Source: Oribacterium sp. UBA4274
GTDB taxonomy: Bacteria; Bacillota; Clostridia; Lachnospirales; Lachnospiraceae
DNA: 60,631 nt
Assembly: GCA_002396005.1 (NCBI GenBank)
Contig: DGVW01000113.1
Location: 1-60,631, forward strand
Direction of reading: 5' to 3'
This document shows, one piece after another, positions 46,127-54,884 of this stretch (positions within the stretch are counted from its first letter, which is position 1; each line of letters starts with the position of its first letter). A program made the position numbers and the translations under genes. Below the pieces are notes generated by a model. It made no database searches. It saw only the letters and a list, made by a program, of their open reading frames with translations, and was not told the origin of the DNA.

Positions 46127-48505
46127 GTTTTTGTTCTCCTTTTTTTCAGATGTTATATTGACCAAAGCCGCAGTATCTGCAGCTGTAGTTCTCTTTATCT
46201 TTCTGTCTCCTGATGCATCGTGTACATCAAAAAGGTTCAGTCTCAAAGCATTCATACAAACCGTGAAGCTGGAAATGCTCATGGCTGCTGCCCCCACCAT
46301 CGGATTCATCTCAAATTTCCATTCGAAAAGCGCTGAGTAGAAACCTGCCGCAAGCGGTATACAGATTATGTTGTAAAAGAATGCCCAGAAAAGATTTTGA
46401 TGGATTGTTCTGATTGTTGCGCGTCCCAGTCTTATGGCTGCTGCCGCATCCGTAAGCTTTGATTTCATTATAACAACATCTGCCGCATCTATCGCAACGT
46501 CAGTTCCTGCTCCGATTGCAACGCCAAGATCCGCTCTGGTAAGTGCCGGTGCGTCATTGATACCATCTCCAACCATTGCTACCTTTCCACGCTTCTGAAG
46601 TTCTCTTATAACCTCTTCCTTCCCGTCAGGCAGAACACCTGCTACAACATGTTCAATGCCTGCTTTTTCAGCAATAGCTCTTGCAGTACGTTCATTGTCA
46701 CCGGTTATCATATAGACATCTATGCCCATACCGATAAGCTCCCTGACCGCCTCGGCTGAATCATCCTTTATAGTGTCCGCAACAGCAATAATGCCTAAAA
46801 GCTTATCACCTCTTCCAAAGAAAAGCGGTGTCTTCCCCTGTGACGCCAGATTCTCAGCATTCTTCCTTATATCCTGAGAAGTTCCATACCTTTCTGTCAT
46901 AAACTTCTCTGACCCGCCAAAAAGAGTGACACCGTCAGCAACCGCGGTGATACCGTTTCCCGGTAATGTTGTAAAATCCTCAACCTCATGTACCTTTATA
47001 TCATGTTCTTCACCGTATTTCTGAATTGCTCTTGCAAGTGGATGCTCTGATTTTTGTTCCAGATCAACAGCCAGACTCAACAAATCCTCTCCCGATACTC
47101 CTTCCATAGGAATAACATCTGTCACCATCGGTTCTCCCGAAGTGATGGTGCCAGTCTTATCAAGAGCCACTATGTCTATACGTCCGGCCTGCTCCTGTGA
47201 AGCTGCGGTTTTATATAATATACCATTTTTGGCTCCAAGACCATTACCAACCATTATAGCAACCGGAGTGGCAAGTCCCAATGCACATGGACATGATATG
47301 ACAAGAACCGCGACAGCTCTCGGAATAGAAAACTCCACACCCTTACCTGCAATCATCCATATAAAAAATGTCACTATCGAAACCGCAATTACAGCAGGTA
47401 CAAAAACCGCTGCAACCTTATCTGCTATTCTTGCAATAGGTGCTTTGGTGGCCGCTGCATCCGTAACCATATGTATAATCTGTGCAAGCGTTGTATCTTC
47501 ACCTACTCTTGTTGCTCTTGCCCTGATATACCCGGACCGGTTTAATGTTGCCGCCGATACCACATCTCCCACGGTCTTATCCACAGGTACCGACTCACCT
47601 GTGAGTGCAGACTCATCAATGGCAATTGAGCCTTCTTCTATGATGCCGTCTACCGGCACCTGTTCTCCCGGTCTAACCGCAAATACATCACCGATCTGTA
47701 CATCGCTTATGACCACCTCAATTTCCTTACCATCCTTATATAACACTGCCGTCTTAGGTGCCAGCTTCATCAGTCCTTTAAGTGCATCCGTAGTATGTCC
47801 TTTGGACATAGCCTCCAGAAGTTTACCTACAGTAATAAGAGTCGGTATCATGGCTGCAGTCTCAAAATAGAGATTATGTGAAAGATGATGTACCATCTCC
47901 ATATTCCTGTTTCCCAAAGCATTAATCATGATGTAAAGAGATACAAGAGAATATAAAAATGATGCCGAGGACCCAAGAGCTATGAGTGCATCCATGTTGG
48001 GTGAACCATCAACAAGTGTCCGAAAACCATCTATAAAAAACTTCCTGTTTATATACATAACAAGGATACTTATAAGCATCTGTGTCAATGCATTGGCAAC
48101 GCTGTTCTGAAGTATACCCGGTACCGGAAATCCCATCATATTATGTCCCATGGAAAGGTACATAAGGATCAAAAGAAGTACTATGGATCTGAAAAGTCTC
48201 CCTTTCAAAACAGGCGTCTCATGATCTTTTAAAGCTTCTTCCTGAGCTTTCAGCTCAGCACTATAAGCTGTCTTATCATTTGTACGCTCCAGAGCATTTG
48301 ATGATGCACCTTTTACTGATGCACCGTATCCGGCTTTCTCAACAGCCTTTATGACTGCGTCCTTGTCTGCATCTCCTAAAACCACAAGAGTATTGGTGAG
48401 AAGAGAAACATTGGCCTCTGTTACTCCGGGCACAGCCCCGGCTGCCTTTTCAACTCTCGCCTGACATGCAGCGCAGCTCATTCCGGTCACTATATATTGT
48501 TCCAT
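45914..48505 (-). CDS. copA: Cu(I)-exporting P1B-type ATPase CopA with an extra C-terminal HMA domain
   Basis: 863 residues. N-terminal HMA domain (TGMSCAAC), a transmembrane region with about eight helices, the metal-transport motif SCPCALG, the phosphorylation motif DKTGTITSG, the SEHPLA loop and the hinge GDGINDAPAL. It exports cytoplasmic Cu(I). Unlike most CopA, residues about 795-863 form a second HMA domain (GMMCGHC) joined by a Lys/Glu/Asn-rich linker. A Shine-Dalgarno in that linker may start a separate CopZ. It is under a CsoR operator; the repressor gene is downstream. Confidence 0.95.
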   Translation of the reverse strand: MEQYIVTGMSCAACQARVEKAAGAVPGVTEANVSLLTNTLVVLGDADKDAVIKAVEKAGYGASVKGASSNALERTNDKTAYSAELKAQEEALKDHETPVLKGRLFRSIVLLLILMYLSMGHNMMGFPVPGILQNSVANALTQMLISILVMYINRKFFIDGFRTLVDGSPNMDALIALGSSASFLYSLVSLYIMINALGNRNMEMVHHLSHNLYFETAAMIPTLITVGKLLEAMSKGHTTDALKGLMKLAPKTAVLYKDGKEIEVVISDVQIGDVFAVRPGEQVPVDGIIEEGSIAIDESALTGESVPVDKTVGDVVSAATLNRSGYIRARATRVGEDTTLAQIIHMVTDAAATKAPIARIADKVAAVFVPAVIAVSIVTFFIWMIAGKGVEFSIPRAVAVLVISCPCALGLATPVAIMVGNGLGAKNGILYKTAASQEQAGRIDIVALDKTGTITSGEPMVTDVIPMEGVSGEDLLSLAVDLEQKSEHPLARAIQKYGEEHDIKVHEVEDFTTLPGNGITAVADGVTLFGGSEKFMTERYGTSQDIRKNAENLASQGKTPLFFGRGDKLLGIIAVADTIKDDSAEAVRELIGMGIDVYMITGDNERTARAIAEKAGIEHVVAGVLPDGKEEVIRELQKRGKVAMVGDGINDAPALTRADLGVAIGAGTDVAIDAADVVIMKSKLTDAAAAIRLGRATIRTIHQNLFWAFFYNIICIPLAAGFYSALFEWKFEMNPMVGAAAMSISSFTVCMNALRLNLFDVHDASGDRKIKRTTAADTAALVNITSEKKENKNMTETVNIKGMMCGHCEATVKKALESIDGITSATVSHDSGTAVIELSKEVPEETIRQAITDKDFEFVSISK

Positions 48506-48559
48506 GATTTCCTCCCATTATCGTTTTATATACCCCCACCCCCTATTTATCGTACAATC

Positions 48560-48588
48560 AATATACCACCCCGGGGTATATATGTCAA
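48560..48588 (-). promoter_or_regulatory. copA promoter with CsoR operator in the spacer
   Basis: On the minus strand TTGACA (48588-48583), a 17-base spacer and TATATT (48565-48560). The spacer holds TATACCCCGGGGTGG, a GC-core palindrome of CsoR type. A G-rich half-site (GGGGGTGGGGG) is nearer the start at 48531-48543. Confidence 0.8.
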
Positions 48589-48699
48589 TTACTTATATTC
48601 GTATTCTATGATGTTCTAACCAGTGGATGCTCATTATCCATTTCCTCTGTCTACACAACGGCATCACCTTTTGCAGGATATTTGAAATCACAGTTCAAA

Positions 48700-48722
48700 A
48701 AAGAGAAGCCAAAAAGGCTTCC
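48700..48722 (-). terminator. Terminator of the RsbW-like gene
   Basis: GAAGCC-AAAAA-GGCTTC (48704-48720) is a perfect stem; on the minus strand TCTTTTTTG follows. Confidence 0.85.
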
Positions 48723-48737
48723 CTCCGATAAGTCCTG

Positions 48738-49184
48738 TTATTTTATTTTTTTCACCAAAAGAAGGACATTTTCATCTCCTTCTCTCTCATACATAACCTG
48801 ATCCATGGATTTCTTCACCATAAAGATACCAAGTCCGCCGATTTGCCTTTCCTCAGCGCTCAAAGTGATGTCAGGATCATCCTGTTTCAACGGATCATAG
48901 GCTATGCCCTTATCCCTGAACATGATCTGAACAGAATCCTGTTCCTCATTCATGGATACAAGTATATGTGCGTTTCCTTTAAGATCCGGAGATATCTTTT
49001 TGTAGGCATAATGTGCTATATTTACAAAAATCTCTTCAACAGCAACATTTATCTTAATTCTCAGCGGCATGCTGCATTCCATCTCTTCCAGATATTCACT
49101 TACAAAATCAAGGACTGTATCCAACTCCGAAATTTCTGCATCTACTGTGATCTCTTTTTTGTTTTTCTCAATTATACCATTCAT
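48738..49184 (-). CDS. RsbW/SpoIIAB-like serine kinase (HATPase_c), anti-sigma type
   Basis: 148 residues, a single GHKL ATPase domain. N-box NVAVEEIFVNIAHYAY, G1 FRDKGIAYDP and G2 GGLGIFMVKKSMD are present. These proteins phosphorylate STAS antagonists and sequester sigma factors. No STAS or sigma gene is adjacent; the STAS protein at 4456-4734 is the only candidate in the window. Single gene with its own terminator. Confidence 0.87.
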   Translation of the reverse strand: MNGIIEKNKKEITVDAEISELDTVLDFVSEYLEEMECSMPLRIKINVAVEEIFVNIAHYAYKKISPDLKGNAHILVSMNEEQDSVQIMFRDKGIAYDPLKQDDPDITLSAEERQIGGLGIFMVKKSMDQVMYEREGDENVLLLVKKIK

Positions 49185-49545
49185 AGTGACTACTCCATAA
49201 TCTTTAAAAGTTCCACACTCTGTTATATCGACACCTTTTACATTTTCTTAAATATAAGCATCGTAATATCACCAAGATGTTTAACCGGGCCGTGGAATCA
49301 TACATTTTGCCCTGAACTGTTTTATAAAAATGCATACTTTCATACTTAAAATCCAACTTATATTCAGTATAAGGCAAATCCGGCATTACTCCAAGAGTTG
49401 TATCACGAAAGTCTTCAAAATTTCAAACAAAAAGCATCATTACCCATATCAAATTCGAAAAGCTGCCATATATCAGGCTTTATCACCCGATATATGACAG
49501 CTTCCGTGACGTGTCAAATTATGGTTTTAAATTATGCTTTATAGT
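49185..49545. other. Intergenic region upstream of the RsbW-like gene
   Basis: 361 bases. It contains the stem-loop following the FucO-like gene (listed separately) and presumably the RsbW-like promoter. A 60-codon minus-strand frame (49204-49386) has no ribosome site and an odd Cys/Arg-rich end; I do not call it a gene. Confidence 0.4.
49461..49503 (-). terminator. Terminator of the FucO-like gene
   Basis: AGCTGCCATATATCAGG pairs with CCCGATATATGACAGCT with two mismatches; on the minus strand TTTTCG follows. Confidence 0.75.
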
Positions 49546-50697
49546 TTATTTCACCATAAGCATACGGAACATCTCGATAACCTGTTCCTTGGTAGCTTCA
49601 CGTGGGTTACCCGGATAGCAGGCATCATTGAGAGCATCTGTGGCGATCTGATCCAGATCCTCTTCCTTGATCTTGTCAAGAGTCTTAGGGATGCCAACAT
49701 CCTCTGAAAGCTTCTTTACAGCATTGATGGCTGCTTCCTGATACTCTTCTTTGGACATCTGATCCACGCCTTCAACCCCCATCGCCCTTGCGATCTCTCT
49801 CAAGCGTTCTCCTGTATACTCCTTATTGAACTCCATGGAGATAGGAAGCAGCATAGCGCAGGCAACCCCGTGAGGTGTGTCATAGTGGGCTGAAAGTGTG
49901 TGAGCCATAGCATGATCTATACCAAGACCTACATTGGAAAATCCCATGCCGGCGATATACTGACCAAGTGCCATGCCTTCACGACCCTCAGCTTCATTTG
50001 CAACAGCTTTACGAAGGCTCTTTGAAATAAGTTTGATAGCCTCAAGATGGAACATATCGGAAAGTTCCCATGCGCCTTTGGTTGTATAGCCTTCAATGGC
50101 ATGTGTAAGTGCATCCATACCTGTAGCTGCTGTAAGCCCCTTTGGCATAGATGACATCATATCAGGATCTACAACTGCATACTCAGGAATGTCATGCTCG
50201 TCCACACATACAAACTTACGAACCTTCTCAACATCTGTAATAACATAGTTGATGGTAACCTCTGCAGCTGTTCCGGCTGTTGTAGGAACAGCAATAGTCT
50301 TTACAGCATGATTCTTTGTAGGAGCTACACCCTCAAGCGAACGTACATCCTCAAACTCAGGGTTAGTAATGATGATACCTACAGCCTTTGCTGTGTCCAT
50401 GGATGAACCGCCACCAATTGTTATGATTGAGTCACATCCGGCATCTTTAAATGCCTTAACGCCATCCTGAACATTCTTGATCGTCGGATTAGGCTTGATC
50501 TCTGAATATAAAGAATATGCAATGCCTGCTTTATCAAGTAAATCTGTAACCTTCTTTGTTACTCCGAATTTTACAAGATCCGGATCAGAGCATACAAACA
50601 CCTTCTTAAATCCTTCTCTCTCAGCGATACCCGGAATTTCATTGATGGCACCCTTGCCATGATAAGAAACTGTGTTCAAGATAAATCTGTTAGCCAT
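49546..50697 (-). CDS. fucO: Iron-containing alcohol dehydrogenase, lactaldehyde reductase (FucO-like)
   Basis: 383 residues, group III Fe-dependent dehydrogenase. Iron ligands fall at D195, H199, H262 and H276, one residue off the E. coli FucO positions; GGGSSMD is the NAD(H) motif. Long blocks such as PTTAGTAAEVTINYVITD and ALTHAIEGY agree with FucO. It would reduce lactaldehyde from fucose or rhamnose to propanediol, regenerating NAD+. A Rex operator upstream supports a fermentative NADH role. Other alcohol/aldehyde substrates are possible. Confidence 0.85.
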   Translation of the reverse strand: MANRFILNTVSYHGKGAINEIPGIAEREGFKKVFVCSDPDLVKFGVTKKVTDLLDKAGIAYSLYSEIKPNPTIKNVQDGVKAFKDAGCDSIITIGGGSSMDTAKAVGIIITNPEFEDVRSLEGVAPTKNHAVKTIAVPTTAGTAAEVTINYVITDVEKVRKFVCVDEHDIPEYAVVDPDMMSSMPKGLTAATGMDALTHAIEGYTTKGAWELSDMFHLEAIKLISKSLRKAVANEAEGREGMALGQYIAGMGFSNVGLGIDHAMAHTLSAHYDTPHGVACAMLLPISMEFNKEYTGERLREIARAMGVEGVDQMSKEEYQEAAINAVKKLSEDVGIPKTLDKIKEEDLDQIATDALNDACYPGNPREATKEQVIEMFRMLMVK

Positions 50698-50830
50698 TTT
50701 TTACATCTCCTTTGATTTTAAGATATGATTTACGGTCAATAACCCCACCGTATGTAGATCAAAACTATGGTGAAACATGCAGATTAAAAAGAATCGCTAT
50801 TCAAAACACAACAAATTAGTGCTGCATTTT

Positions 50831-50848
50831 GTTAAAGCCTTAACATTG
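50831..50848. promoter_or_regulatory. Rex (redox repressor) operator
   Basis: TTGTTAAAGCCTTAACAT matches 17 of 18 positions of TTGTTAANNNNTTAACAA. It is 134 bases upstream of the FucO-like gene. Rex leaves such sites when NADH is high, allowing expression. Confidence 0.75.
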
Positions 50849-50870
50849 TCACCGCTTACATCATATCAAA

Positions 50871-50914
50871 ACAGCAATTTATTATCAATACTGCACTATA
50901 AAACAGCAATTTTG
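50871..50914. repeat. Direct repeat AAACAGCAATTT, two copies upstream of the FucO-like gene
   Basis: AAACAGCAATTT occurs at 50871-50882 and 50903-50914, 32 bases apart (about three helical turns), just upstream of the Rex site with respect to the gene. It may bind a regulator. The region 50698-51003 is otherwise empty of genes. Confidence 0.45.
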
Positions 50915-51003
50915 AACACATTTAGGTAAAACTTGCACATAATTGCTCTTTATCCATAACTGCTATTAAAAGCAGGAATCAATAAATGCCTATGAAACCA
51001 GAC

Positions 51004-51035
51004 GCAAAAAGCCGCTGCACTAATCAGTGCAGCGA
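51004..51035 (-). terminator. Terminator of the GH2-symporter-GH3 operon
   Basis: CGCTGCAC-TAATCA-GTGCAGCG (51013-51034) is a perfect stem; on the minus strand GCTTTTTGC follows. Confidence 0.88.
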
Positions 51036-51092
51036 CCTCCTTATCTCTACCGATCCCTGGGGATTTATGTCTGCGGCAATCCTTTTCGACTA

Positions 51093-54000
51093 TCACTCCA
51101 TTGCGGCAAAGCTTGTTACTTCACCCCATTCAGACTCCTCTGCCCCTGATTTTTCATCAGCAAGAGCCTTGATTCTGAAATAATATGTATTACCTACTTC
51201 AGGAGTAAATTCAAGATAGTTGTTTGTAAGCTTACCATCTTCAATTACAGGTTTTACCACTCCGCATCCGCTTTCAACTTTCTGTGTAAGTGCTTCATCA
51301 AGATAAGTCTCTACCTGATAACTTGTTATAGCCTCACTGGCAAGAGCATCTGCAAGGTCAATTTCAATTCTATCCACTGTGTGAATATAAGGGATGCCCG
51401 GCTGATAAGTTGCTTTTGGTGCAGTAAGTACACCGCCCTTCCTGAATCCACTGATGAGAGCAACCTGTTTCTCATTGTAATTACCGTCAAGTTCATAAAG
51501 GACCACTGAGTAACCTTCTCCGAAAGGCACACAGTTCAGATTGCCGGAACCGCCGTTAGCAGACTGTGAACCCAGCACTTCTGCTCCATCTGCCAATGCT
51601 CCATCATGAACATCCTCATCCTTATATACTTTTATCACATAACTGTTGTCTGTGGCGCTGAAGCTGAAATCACCATTTGACTGTACTTCAAAATCCTTTA
51701 CACTTCCACCAGTTCCAAGCTTTGATACGGCCAAAACTACCACTGCAGCAACTGCAATTACAGCTACTATGGCAACTGTCTTACCGGAAGTCGTGTTTTT
51801 CTTTGTAGTTTCAGCTGACTCTTCAACTTCCTTTGGTTTTCTGACAAGCATAAAGATGCAAATTGCAAAAAGTGCCGCAAAAACTGCAATAAGTGCATAA
51901 AGTGCCTTCTGCCACCATGGAAGAACCGAAACAACGATATCATTTGAAGAAATACCATTCATGGCTGATGAGTTTACAACAGCGTAGCAGATACGATGGC
52001 ATGCCTCTCTCAGGTTGCTCATTACATAAGCATTATTTTTATATTCATCAAGCTGACTGGTACGACCATGGTTGTCATAAAGGCCATCATACATATCTGT
52101 TCCTGTGCTGACTGCTCTTGGCGCATACATGTAGCTTACACAGATGATGCCTTCATTATCACTGTCTGCATCAGTTATCGTAAATCCATCAAAACCAAGC
52201 TCGCCTCTTACAACATTTTTAATATAAGAATGCATACCATTCCAGGTAGTTCCGAGTCTGTTGAAACCAGTCATTATAGCCTTGGCATGTCCCTTATCAG
52301 ATCTCAGCACCTTTGAAAAGGCATCAAGGTAGATTTCTCTTATAGCCTGTTCGTTACTCCATGTTCCAACGCCTTCTCTATGTGTTTCCTGATCATTTAA
52401 GAAACAATGCTTCTCATAAACTATGATACCCTTTGACTGTATTCCCTGACACTCATTTGTTCCAATCGATCCGGCTATAAATGGATCCTCTGAATAGTAC
52501 TCATAGTTTCTTCCTGAGTATGGAGAACGATGTGTATTTATACCAAATCCGTAGATTCCTGAAATATGTGAATGTAATCCATCCTCACCGATGAGCTCAC
52601 CGACTCTCGTAACAAGTTCATCGTTAAATGTCTGTGCACGCATGCTGGCTGAAGGATATGAAGTACCCTTACCGCCACCTACGAAAGTAGTTCCAAATCC
52701 TGTAGGACCGTTCTGATCTGATGTTGCAGGCTTGGAAATCGAGTTAACGGCTGCTGTAGTGTGTCCGCCTCTGATAAGAAGATTCTTCATCTCTTCGTAT
52801 GACATCTGATCAAGAAGCTTATCCCACATAGGATTGTCATAAGCCTCACCCTTCAATGTGATCAGCTTGAGACCATAATTTGCACCAAACACCGGCATCT
52901 TATAGTCGTCCTGATTAACCTTCTCGATCTCAGGGAAATAATCACTCTGAACTTCCTCAAACATCTTATCTGTCATATTGAGAACTACAGAGTTCTCAGG
53001 ATATGTTCCTGTCCAGTCATTTCTGGTGAGATATGTGATCTTCTGGGATTCATCATACTTGTTGATATCAACATCATCAAACTGGTTTGTGATATCCGCA
53101 CCTGTTGCTGCCGCATGGGAAAAGCTCTCTTTATCAAAGGCTGATACTGTTATGGTCTTTACGAGTTCAGCATTTCCTTCGGCATCCATTCTATTTTCTG
53201 TGTTCTCTGGTGTAAAACCTTTTGCAGCAAGAATGTTGTTAACAGCCTCATGAGCACCGTTGGCTAATGTAAAGTAATAATCTCCATCATCAAGGATATA
53301 TGTCTTTGCATTGTTAGAATCGTAAGATGCAAGTTCCTCCTTAGGAATAGTTATAGTAACTTTTTCGCTCTGACCAGGCTCCAGACTTTCTGTCTTGTCA
53401 TATCCGCAGAGCTCAACAGAAGCCTTCTCTACACCATTTTGCTTATCATAATCTGTATAAGGTGACTGGAAGTAAACTTCTACAACATCCTTGCCGGCTG
53501 TCTCTCCTTTATTTGTAACTGTAACATTTACAGTAACACTCTTTTCATCCTCTGTGATTTCATAATCAGAATAGTCGAAATCGGTATATGAAAGTCCATA
53601 GCCAAAAGGAAATGCTACTATATCTCCATATGTATACTCTCCCGGATTTCCGGTCTGCATGACATAGTCTTCATATCTTGTCTCATAATATCTATAGCCG
53701 ATGTAGATTCCTTCCTGATAAACCTGATAGTTCATCTGGTTCATATAGGCTTCAGGAATAGAACCTGACTTTACCTTTTCAAGATAATCCTCTCTGTAAT
53801 TCGCATACTGATGCTCACCAAAGTTCATCATGGCAGGATTCTTGGTGTTATCATAGCAGATTGTATCTACAAGATGTCCTGATGGAGTGATGTCTCCTGT
53901 AAGGATAGCTCCCAGAGAATCGATTCCACATTCACCGGTTGTTGAAATCACAAGTACCGCATCTACGCCATAATCCTGTGTCAGGAAATCAACCTGTGGC

Positions 54001-54869
54001 ATATTGGCTGCATTGATGGTTATAATGATACCTTTTAACTTTCCATCAGACTTAAGCTTACTAAGTCCTTCAAGTACACTCATCTCATCAGCATTGAGCT
54101 TTAAGCCATTACCATCCATGCCGTTTTCTGTAGCTGTTATGGAACCAAGATCAGACTTGGTTAATGCATTGTCAAGACCACTCGGAATGTCATAACCCTC
54201 TCCGGCAACTCTTGATACGTTGAAGATAGCTACATCATTGTCTATCATACTGTCATAAGTACTGTCTTTTTCAAGTACAGACCAGTTCACTTCATTTATG
54301 AGATAGTCAGCCGGGCTTGTAATGGAAGGTCCGCTTCTCTTAAAATCCTTACCGGCTCCCTCACTGTAGAACTTCCAAAGCGCACTGTTTGGCACAAGTC
54401 CTGCATGCTCCATAGAAGTAAAAAACGTATACTCACCTGTTGAAGCTGTGCTTCCTGAACCTGTACCTGAGGTTAAAAGATTTACAGTAGACTGACTGAA
54501 CAGACCTACTTTGGTGCCTTTATCCATAGGAAGGAGTCCATCATTCATTACTAGAGCGATTCCTTCTGCTGTTACTGTATTACACAGCTCCTGTCCTGCC
54601 TTTACAAGAGCCGCATCATCGTAAACTTCGCTTCCTGAAGTTGTCAGCTGAGTTTTTCCATCCGCATCTTTCTTTACAAATTCACTTGGGAAATATACAA
54701 CATTTTCCTCTACATTGCTTTTGATAGTTTTGTATGGAACCACTCCCAATGCCCAATTTATTACGGTACCGTAGTGTATAGCTATCGGTGTACCTATGGC
54801 AACCACAAGCATAAGTATACCAGTTATACCTGCAAGGATTTTCCATAACAGTTTTTTCTTTTTCATCAT
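51093..54869 (-). CDS. Membrane-anchored, domain-permuted GH3 glycoside hydrolase
   Basis: 1258 residues. The GH3 domains are in swapped order: the C-type alpha/beta sandwich comes first (about 100-430), then an FnIII-like domain (about 435-540), then the TIM-barrel catalytic domain (about 675-970) with the Asp nucleophile at about 900 (GFDGFTITD). Swapped order is known in beta-glucosidases of rumen bacteria. Helices lie at 8-30, 985-1009 and 1031-1049, with a charged cytoplasmic loop between the last two, so the catalytic part and a C-terminal beta-sandwich domain (about 1055-1258) face outside. Last gene of an operon with a GPH symporter and GH2. Confidence 0.9.
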   Translation of the reverse strand: MMKKKKLLWKILAGITGILMLVVAIGTPIAIHYGTVINWALGVVPYKTIKSNVEENVVYFPSEFVKKDADGKTQLTTSGSEVYDDAALVKAGQELCNTVTAEGIALVMNDGLLPMDKGTKVGLFSQSTVNLLTSGTGSGSTASTGEYTFFTSMEHAGLVPNSALWKFYSEGAGKDFKRSGPSITSPADYLINEVNWSVLEKDSTYDSMIDNDVAIFNVSRVAGEGYDIPSGLDNALTKSDLGSITATENGMDGNGLKLNADEMSVLEGLSKLKSDGKLKGIIITINAANMPQVDFLTQDYGVDAVLVISTTGECGIDSLGAILTGDITPSGHLVDTICYDNTKNPAMMNFGEHQYANYREDYLEKVKSGSIPEAYMNQMNYQVYQEGIYIGYRYYETRYEDYVMQTGNPGEYTYGDIVAFPFGYGLSYTDFDYSDYEITEDEKSVTVNVTVTNKGETAGKDVVEVYFQSPYTDYDKQNGVEKASVELCGYDKTESLEPGQSEKVTITIPKEELASYDSNNAKTYILDDGDYYFTLANGAHEAVNNILAAKGFTPENTENRMDAEGNAELVKTITVSAFDKESFSHAAATGADITNQFDDVDINKYDESQKITYLTRNDWTGTYPENSVVLNMTDKMFEEVQSDYFPEIEKVNQDDYKMPVFGANYGLKLITLKGEAYDNPMWDKLLDQMSYEEMKNLLIRGGHTTAAVNSISKPATSDQNGPTGFGTTFVGGGKGTSYPSASMRAQTFNDELVTRVGELIGEDGLHSHISGIYGFGINTHRSPYSGRNYEYYSEDPFIAGSIGTNECQGIQSKGIIVYEKHCFLNDQETHREGVGTWSNEQAIREIYLDAFSKVLRSDKGHAKAIMTGFNRLGTTWNGMHSYIKNVVRGELGFDGFTITDADSDNEGIICVSYMYAPRAVSTGTDMYDGLYDNHGRTSQLDEYKNNAYVMSNLREACHRICYAVVNSSAMNGISSNDIVVSVLPWWQKALYALIAVFAALFAICIFMLVRKPKEVEESAETTKKNTTSGKTVAIVAVIAVAAVVVLAVSKLGTGGSVKDFEVQSNGDFSFSATDNSYVIKVYKDEDVHDGALADGAEVLGSQSANGGSGNLNCVPFGEGYSVVLYELDGNYNEKQVALISGFRKGGVLTAPKATYQPGIPYIHTVDRIEIDLADALASEAITSYQVETYLDEALTQKVESGCGVVKPVIEDGKLTNNYLEFTPEVGNTYYFRIKALADEKSGAEESEWGEVTSFAAME

Positions 54870-54884
54870 AATCTCCTTTTTAGT

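Noticed and set aside
47142..47870. 242-codon plus-strand frame
   Set aside because: Wholly antisense to copA; Ala/Ser/Ile-rich composition expected from reading a membrane gene backwards.
48527..48545. G-quadruplex in the copA leader
   Set aside because: Only two long G-tracts with one short GGG nearby; too few closely spaced tracts.
49204..49386. 60-codon frame upstream of the RsbW-like gene as a missing STAS partner
   Set aside because: No STAS motif, no ribosome site, Arg/Cys-rich end.
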